The position numbers and the translations under genes were made by a program. This document shows, one piece after another, positions 58,526-64,000 of a stretch of DNA of 64,000 nt (the stretch's first letter is position 1; each line of letters opens with the position of its first letter). The notes under the pieces are model-generated. The model was not told the DNA's origin, did no database searches, and saw nothing but the letters and a program-made list of their open reading frames with translations. The DNA comes from Brenneria izbisi (lineage in GTDB: Bacteria; Pseudomonadota; Gammaproteobacteria; Enterobacterales; Enterobacteriaceae): the NCBI RefSeq assembly GCF_025840185.1, contig NZ_JAMPJU010000004.1, positions 234,068 through 298,067 of the forward strand, written 5' to 3'.

Positions 58526-61500
58526 ATGAACGATGCTTTGATTATCATGAAGGAAAGTGGTGAAGCCTCTACAGTGGCTATTTCTTCTGGAGAACTGAGT
58601 TTATCTGCTCCCTCTATTGTAAAACTTGCGGTTAGCCGACAAGACATTGCTGCGATGACGCGCTCTGGCAATGACTTGATTGTAACGTTGCATTCCGGTG
58701 AGAAAGTCGTACTGAAAAATTTTTATAGCGCAATCGAGCAGGCGGCCAACGAATTGGTTTTGGAAGAACAGAACGGCGCTCTGTGGTGGGCAAATGATCC
58801 GGCCAACCAATTACAGTTTGAATCTATTTCCAGTATTGATGAAATCATGGTCGGCGCGCTTGGCGCAGAATCCGCCGGGGGTAGCGCACTGCCGTATATA
58901 TTGTCTGGCGTTGGCGCTATGGCTGGAGTGGTAGGCGTGGCGGCGATAGCATCGAATAATGATGGCAGCGGGGATGATAATACGAATAATACCCAGGTAC
59001 CCGTCACGCCAGCACCTACTGATTTACAGATAGCGGAAGATGGCTCCGCTATCAGCGGCAGCGCCAAAGCAAACAGCATGGTAACGATTACTGATAGCGC
59101 AGGCAATGTGCTGGGCAGCGCCACGGCAGGGAGCGACGGCAGCTTTACCGTGCCGCTGTCGCCCGCGCTGACCAACGGTGAAACGGTTACCGCCGTCGCC
59201 AGCGATACCGCAGGAAACATCTCGCCACCCGCCACAGCAACCGGCCCGGACACCTCCGCGCCGTCTGCACCGGCTGATCTTTGGGTCGCGGTAGATGGCG
59301 CGTCGGTCAGCGGCACCGCCGAAGCCGGTAGTACGGTAACAATCAGCGATACCGCAGGCAATGTGCTGGGCAGTGTCACAGCAGGCGGAGACGGCAGCTT
59401 TATCGTGCCGCTGTCGCCTGCGCTGACCAACGGTGAAACGATTACCGCTGTCGCCCGCGATGCCGCGGGTAATATCTCCGAACCCGCCACAGCAACCGCC
59501 CCGGACACCACCGCGCCGGAAGCGCCCGCTGATCTTTTGGTCGCGGAAGACGGCGCGTCGGTCAGCGGTACGGCGGAAGCTGGCAGCACGGTAACAATCA
59601 GTGATACCGCAGGCAATGTGCTGGGCAGTGCCATGACAGGAAGCGACGGCAGCTTTACCGTGCCGCTGTCGCCCATACTGACCAACGGTGAGGTGTTTAC
59701 TGCCGTCGCCCGCGATGCCGCGGGTAATATCTCCGAACCCGCCACAGCAACCGCCACGGACACCTCCGCGCCGGAAGCGCCCGTTATTCTTCTGATCGCG
59801 GAAGATGGCGCGTCGGTCAGCGGCACGGCGGAAGCGGGCAGTACGGTCACGGTCAGTGATACCGCAGGCACTGTGCTGGGCAACGCGATGACAGGGAGCG
59901 ACGGCAGCTTTACTGTGCCGCTTTCGCCCATACTGACCAACGGTGAGGTGTTCATTGCCGTCGCCCGCGATGTCGCGGGCAATATCTCCGAACCCGCCAT
60001 AGCAACCGCCCCGGACATTACCGCGCCGGAAGCGCCGCAAGCCTTTGTCAGCGATGACGGAACCATCGTAAGCGGTATGGCAGAGCCAGGCAGCACCGTG
60101 ACGATCATGTTACCGGACACCAGTACAGTGAGCATGTCGGCAACAGCCAATGGGATTTGGCGTTTAGCGTTGCCGTTGAGGTTAACCGCCGGCGAAGATA
60201 GCGATTCCGCCAACGTTACAACTGATGCAGGCAGTACAATGACCTTCAGCGGTATGGCAGGCAATGTGCTGGGCAGCACCACGGCAGGGAGCGACGGCAG
60301 CTTTACCTTGCTGCTCTCATCCGCGCTCATCAACGGTGAGACGGTTACCGCCATCGCCAGCGATGCCGCAGGAAACATCTCGCCACCTGCCATGACAATT
60401 GCCCCGGACACTACCGCGCCGGAAGCGCCCGTTATTCTTCTGGTCGCGGAAGACGGCGCGTCGGTCAGCGGTAACGCCGAAGCCGGTAGTACGGTCACGA
60501 TCAGTGATACCGCAGGCAATGTGCTGGGCAGCGTCACGGCAGGCGGAGACGGCAACTTTACTGTACTGCTGTCGCCCGTACTGACCAACGGTGAAGTATT
60601 CATTGCCGTCGCCCGCGATGCCGCGGGCAATATCTCCGAACCCGCCACAGCAACCGCCACGGACACCTCCGCGCCGGAAGCGCCCGCTGATCTTCTGGTC
60701 GCGGCAGATGGCGCGTCGGTCAGCGGCACCGCCGAAGCCGGTAGTACGGTAACAATCAGTGATACCGCAGGCAATGTGCTGGGCAGCGCCACGGCAGGGA
60801 GCGACGGCAGCTTTATCGTGCCGCTGTCGCCCGCGCTGACCAACGGTGAAACGGTTACCGCCATCGCCAGTGATATAACAGGAAACATGTCGCCACCTGC
60901 CACAATAACCGCCCCGGATACCACCGCGCCGGAAGCGCCCGCGGCTCTCCTGGTCGCGGAGGATGGCGCGTCGGTCAGCGGCACCGCGGAGGCAGGTAGC
61001 ACGGTCACGATCAGTGACGCGGCAGGCAATGTGCTGGGCAGTGTCACAGCAGGCGGAGACGGCAGCTTTAGCGTGCCGCTGTCGCCCGCGTTCACCAACG
61101 GAGAAACGGTTACCGCCGTCGTCCGCGATGCCGCGGGTAATATCTCCGAACCCGCCACAATAACTGCCCCGGACACCACTAGCCCATCCGTACCGGCTGA
61201 TCTCCTGGTCGCGGCAGATGGCGCCTCAGTTAGCGGCACCGCCGAAGCCGGCAGTACGGTCACGATCAGCGATGCAGCAGGCAATGTGCTGGGCAGTGTC
61301 ACAGCAGGCGGAGACGGCAGCTTTAGCGTGCCGCTGTCGCCCGCGCTCACCAACGGAGAAACGGTTACCGCCGTCGCCCGCGATGCCGCGGGCAATATCT
61401 CCGAACCCGCCACAATAACCGCCCCGGATACCACCGCGCCGGAAGCGCCCGCTGATCTTCTGGTCGCAGAAGATGGCGCGTCGGTCAGCGGTGCCGCGGA

Positions 61501-64000
61501 AGCCGGCAGTACGGTCACGATCAGCGACGCGGCAGGCAATGTGCTGGGCAACGCCACGGCAGGGAGCGACGGCAGCTTTAGCGTGCCGCTGTCGCCTGCG
61601 CTGACCAACGGTGAAACGATTACCGCCGTCGCCAGTGATATAACAGGAAACATCTCGCCACCTGCCACAATAACCGCCCCGGATACCACCGCGCCGGAAG
61701 CGCCCGCGGCTCTCCTGGTCGCGGAAGATGGCGCCTCGGTCAGCGGCACCGCCGAAGCCGGCAGCACGGTCACGATCAGTGATGCGGCAGGCAATGTACT
61801 GGGCAGCGTCACGGCAGGCGGAGACGGCAGCTTTACCGTGCCGCTGTCACCCGCGCTGACCAACGGTGAAACGGTTACCGCCGTCGCCAGTGATATAACA
61901 GGAAACATGTCGCCACCTGCCACAATAACCGCCCCGGATACCACCGCGCCGGAAGCGCCCGCGGCTCTCCTGGTCGCGGAGGATGGCGCGTCGGTCAGCG
62001 GCACCGCGGAGGCAGGTAGCACGGTCACGATCAGTGGCGCGGCAGGCAATGTGCTGGGCAGCGCCACGGCAGGGAGCGACGGCAGCTTTATCGTGCCGCT
62101 GTCACCCGCGCTGACCAACGGTGAAACGGTTACCGCTGCCGCCAGTGATGCCGCAGGCAATATCTCCGCCGCGGTTACCGTGACCGCCCCGGACACCACT
62201 AGCCCATCCGCACCGGCTGATCTTCTGGTCGCAGAAGATGGCGCGTCGGTCAGCGGTGCCGCGGAAGCCGGCAGTACGGTCACGATCAGCGACGCGGCAG
62301 GCAATGTGCTGGGCAGTGTCACGGCAGGGAGCGACGGCAGCTTTAGCGTGCCGCTGTCGCCCGCGCTCACCAACGGTGAAACGGTTACCGCCATCGCCAG
62401 TGATGCCGCGGGCAATATCTCCGAACCCGCCACAATAACCGCCCCGGACACCACTAGCCCATCCGTACCGGCTGATCTCCTGGTCGCGGCAGATGGCGCC
62501 TCAGTTAGCGGCACCGCCGAAGCCGGCAGTACGGTCACGATCAGCGATGCAGCAGGCAATGTGCTGGGCAGTGTCACAGCAGGCGGAGACGGCAGCTTTA
62601 GCGTGCCGCTGTCGCCCGCGCTGACCAACGGAGAAACGGTTACCGCCATCGCCAGTGATGCCGCGGGCAATATCTCCGCCGCGGTTACCGTGACGGCCCC
62701 GGATACCACTAGCCCATCCGCACCGGCTGATCTTCTGGTCGCAGAAGATGGCGCGTCGGTCAGCGGTACGGCGGAAGCCGGCAGTACAGTCACGATCAGT
62801 GACGCGGCAGGCAATGTGCTGGGCAACGCCACGGCAGGGAGCGACGGCAGCTTTAGCGTGCCGCTGTCGCCCGCGTTGACCAACGGAGAAACGGTTACCG
62901 CCGTCGCCAGTGATGCCGCGGGCAATATCTCCGCCGCGGTTACCGTCACGGCCCCGGATACCACCGCGCCGGAAGCGCCCGTGGCTCTCCTGGTCGCGGC
63001 AGATGGCGCCTCAGTTAGCGGCACCGCCGAAGCCAGCAGCACGGTCACGATCAGTGATGTGGCAGGCAATGTGCTGGGCAGTGTCACAGCAGGGAGCGAC
63101 GGCAGCTTTACTGTGCCGCTGTCGCCTGCGCTGACCAACGGAGAAACGATTACCGCCATTGCCAGTGATGCCGCGGGCAATATTTCTGCCGCGGTTACCG
63201 TGACCGCCCCGGATACCACCGTGCCGTCCGCACCGGCTGATCTTCTGGTCGCGGAGGATGGCGCCTCAGTTAGCGGTACGGCGGAAGCCGGCAGCACGGT
63301 CACGATCAGTGATGCGGCAGGCAATGTGCTGGGCAGTGTCATGGCAGGGAGCGACGGCAGCTTTACCGTGCCGCTGTCGCCCGCGCTGACCAACGGAGAA
63401 ACGGTTACCGCCGTCGCCAGTGATGCCGCGGGCAATATCTCCGAACCCGCCACAGCAACCGCCCCGGATACCACTAGCCCATCCGCACCGGCTGATCTTC
63501 TGGTCGCGGCAGATGGCGCCTCGGTCAGCGGTGCCGCGGAAGCCGGTAGTACGGTCACGATCAGTGATACGGCAGGCAATGTGCTGGGCAACGCCACGGC
63601 AGGGAGCGACGGCAGCTTTATCGTAGCGCTCTTGCCTGCGCTCACTAACGGTGAAACGGTTACCGCTGTCGCCAGTGATGCCGCGGGCAATATCTCCGAA
63701 CCCGCCACAATAACCGCCCCGGACACCACCGCGCCGGAAGCGCCCGCGGCTCTCCTGGTCGCGGAAGATGGCGCGTCGGTCAGCGGTACAGCGGAAGCCG
63801 GCAGTACGGTCACGATCAGTGACGCGGCAGGCAATGTGCTGGGCAGTGTCACAGCAGGCGGAGACGGCAGCTTTAGCGTGCCGTTGTCGCCCGCGCTCAC
63901 CAACGGAGAAACGGTTACCGCCATCGCCAGTGATGCCGCGGGCAATATCTCCGCCGCGGTTACCGTGACCGCCCCGGACACCACTAGCCCATCCGCACCG
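58526..64000 (+). CDS. giant BapA-like repeat adhesin, N-terminal part (cut by window edge)
   Basis: Open from an ATG at 58526 (GGGAG upstream) to the window end without a stop: at least 1825 residues. Residues 1-110 look like the BapA prefix domain (LAVSRQDIAAMTRSGNDLIV, LHSGEKVVLKNFY, NGALWWAN). A hydrophobic glycine/alanine stretch (about 115-150) and an Asp/Asn linker follow, then 85-residue Ig-like repeats from residue 163. There is no Sec signal, consistent with type I secretion by a C-terminal signal beyond the window. Likely a surface or biofilm adhesin; transporter genes should follow downstream. Confidence 0.88.
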   Translation, partial: MNDALIIMKESGEASTVAISSGELSLSAPSIVKLAVSRQDIAAMTRSGNDLIVTLHSGEKVVLKNFYSAIEQAANELVLEEQNGALWWANDPANQLQFESISSIDEIMVGALGAESAGGSALPYILSGVGAMAGVVGVAAIASNNDGSGDDNTNNTQVPVTPAPTDLQIAEDGSAISGSAKANSMVTITDSAGNVLGSATAGSDGSFTVPLSPALTNGETVTAVASDTAGNISPPATATGPDTSAPSAPADLWVAVDGASVSGTAEAGSTVTISDTAGNVLGSVTAGGDGSFIVPLSPALTNGETITAVARDAAGNISEPATATAPDTTAPEAPADLLVAEDGASVSGTAEAGSTVTISDTAGNVLGSAMTGSDGSFTVPLSPILTNGEVFTAVARDAAGNISEPATATATDTSAPEAPVILLIAEDGASVSGTAEAGSTVTVSDTAGTVLGNAMTGSDGSFTVPLSPILTNGEVFIAVARDVAGNISEPAIATAPDITAPEAPQAFVSDDGTIVSGMAEPGSTVTIMLPDTSTVSMSATANGIWRLALPLRLTAGEDSDSANVTTDAGSTMTFSGMAGNVLGSTTAGSDGSFTLLLSSALINGETVTAIASDAAGNISPPAMTIAPDTTAPEAPVILLVAEDGASVSGNAEAGSTVTISDTAGNVLGSVTAGGDGNFTVLLSPVLTNGEVFIAVARDAAGNISEPATATATDTSAPEAPADLLVAADGASVSGTAEAGSTVTISDTAGNVLGSATAGSDGSFIVPLSPALTNGETVTAIASDITGNMSPPATITAPDTTAPEAPAALLVAEDGASVSGTAEAGSTVTISDAAGNVLGSVTAGGDGSFSVPLSPAFTNGETVTAVVRDAAGNISEPATITAPDTTSPSVPADLLVAADGASVSGTAEAGSTVTISDAAGNVLGSVTAGGDGSFSVPLSPALTNGETVTAVARDAAGNISEPATITAPDTTAPEAPADLLVAEDGASVSGAAEAGSTVTISDAAGNVLGNATAGSDGSFSVPLSPALTNGETITAVASDITGNISPPATITAPDTTAPEAPAALLVAEDGASVSGTAEAGSTVTISDAAGNVLGSVTAGGDGSFTVPLSPALTNGETVTAVASDITGNMSPPATITAPDTTAPEAPAALLVAEDGASVSGTAEAGSTVTISGAAGNVLGSATAGSDGSFIVPLSPALTNGETVTAAASDAAGNISAAVTVTAPDTTSPSAPADLLVAEDGASVSGAAEAGSTVTISDAAGNVLGSVTAGSDGSFSVPLSPALTNGETVTAIASDAAGNISEPATITAPDTTSPSVPADLLVAADGASVSGTAEAGSTVTISDAAGNVLGSVTAGGDGSFSVPLSPALTNGETVTAIASDAAGNISAAVTVTAPDTTSPSAPADLLVAEDGASVSGTAEAGSTVTISDAAGNVLGNATAGSDGSFSVPLSPALTNGETVTAVASDAAGNISAAVTVTAPDTTAPEAPVALLVAADGASVSGTAEASSTVTISDVAGNVLGSVTAGSDGSFTVPLSPALTNGETITAIASDAAGNISAAVTVTAPDTTVPSAPADLLVAEDGASVSGTAEAGSTVTISDAAGNVLGSVMAGSDGSFTVPLSPALTNGETVTAVASDAAGNISEPATATAPDTTSPSAPADLLVAADGASVSGAAEAGSTVTISDTAGNVLGNATAGSDGSFIVALLPALTNGETVTAVASDAAGNISEPATITAPDTTAPEAPAALLVAEDGASVSGTAEAGSTVTISDAAGNVLGSVTAGGDGSFSVPLSPALTNGETVTAIASDAAGNISAAVTVTAPDTTSPSAP
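59012..63994 (+). repeat. 19 tandem 255-bp units encoding Big_6-type Ig-like domains
   Basis: The word AGGCAATGTG or a one-base variant recurs at 59101, 59356, 59611, 59866, 60259, 60514 and then every 255 bases to 63829. Each unit encodes 85 residues: APADLLVAEDGASVSG, AGSTVTISDAAGNVLG, GSDGSFTVPLSPALTNGE, TVTAVASDAAGNIS, then a Thr/Pro-rich link. Unit 5 (60032-60424) is 393 bases, carrying a 138-base extra, degenerate half-module. The 20th unit starts at 63995. Confidence 0.95.

Noticed and set aside
58723..63984. An uninterrupted antisense reading frame of about 1750 codons opposite the adhesin repeats
   Set aside because: It exists because the 255-base repeat, in phase, lacks the trinucleotides that would give stops on the other strand. 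The sense frame has a ribosome site, a recognisable BapA-like N-terminus and Ig-like repeats; the antisense product is a monotone Ala/Ser/Val/Pro repeat with no family.

Overview
This window is a stretch of enterobacterial chromosome. Core genes (grpE, mntH, nudK, maeB, hemF, ypeA, yfeX, cysM, ptsHI-crr, cysK, cysZ, zipA, ribB, alkB, fumA) read as close relatives of Escherichia coli proteins. Gene order, intergenic palindromic elements and accessory content suggest the Pectobacteriaceae (Dickeya, Pectobacterium or Brenneria-like plant-associated bacteria). The genus is an inference from recalled protein similarity, not a measured identity.

Positions 1-30000 are mostly core genome. In order: the start of nadK; grpE behind a sigma-32 promoter; mntH with a perfect Fur-type palindrome; nudK; maeB; yaiI-hemF; ypeA; the yfeY and yfeX genes; an orphan cysM; the macAB efflux operon divergent from a CpxRA-like two-component system; the crr-ptsI-ptsH, cysK, cysZ block; and zipA. 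After the zipA terminator the usual ligA is missing. Instead there is yjeH and then a piece that is elsewhere in E. coli: ubiK and ribB with its FMN riboswitch. Next come a long tehB, a class I fumarase, and an alkylation-repair pair (an AlkA/Mag-type glycosylase divergent from alkB) with a sequence matching an Ada box between them.

Positions 29700-45100 are accessory. A minus-strand operon (nrfC, nrfD, an MFS transporter, a small exported FMN-binding protein, an exported FAD flavoprotein) looks like a complete periplasmic respiratory reductase of the fumarate/urocanate/acrylate reductase type. Beside it are an exported esterase and a LysR regulator. Two copies of a 41-bp CRP-like promoter module sit in front of the operon and between esterase and regulator. 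Then follow a D-malate/tartrate dehydrogenase with divergent LysR regulator, a FhuE-like siderophore receptor, and an operon of acetyltransferase, LuxR regulator and cytosine-permease-like transporter.

Positions 45600-57700 hold a plus-strand catabolic cluster: LysR regulator, crotonase-fold beta-diketone hydrolase (6-oxocamphor hydrolase type), beta-keto acid cleavage enzyme, thiolase, AtoDA-like CoA-transferase, MFS transporter, second thiolase, a fused FMN/FAD periplasmic reductase, and an OprB-like porin. No dehydrogenase is needed to link the cytoplasmic steps. The set would convert a cyclic tri-ketone such as the keto form of phloroglucinol into acetyl-CoA by hydrolysis, retro-Claisen cleavage, CoA transfer and thiolysis. 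This is the best candidate in the window for an undescribed system.

Positions 58526-64000 are the 5' part of a giant BapA-like adhesin gene. It has 19 units of an 85-residue Ig-like repeat before the window ends. No tRNA, rRNA, CRISPR array, insertion sequence or prophage gene was recognised.
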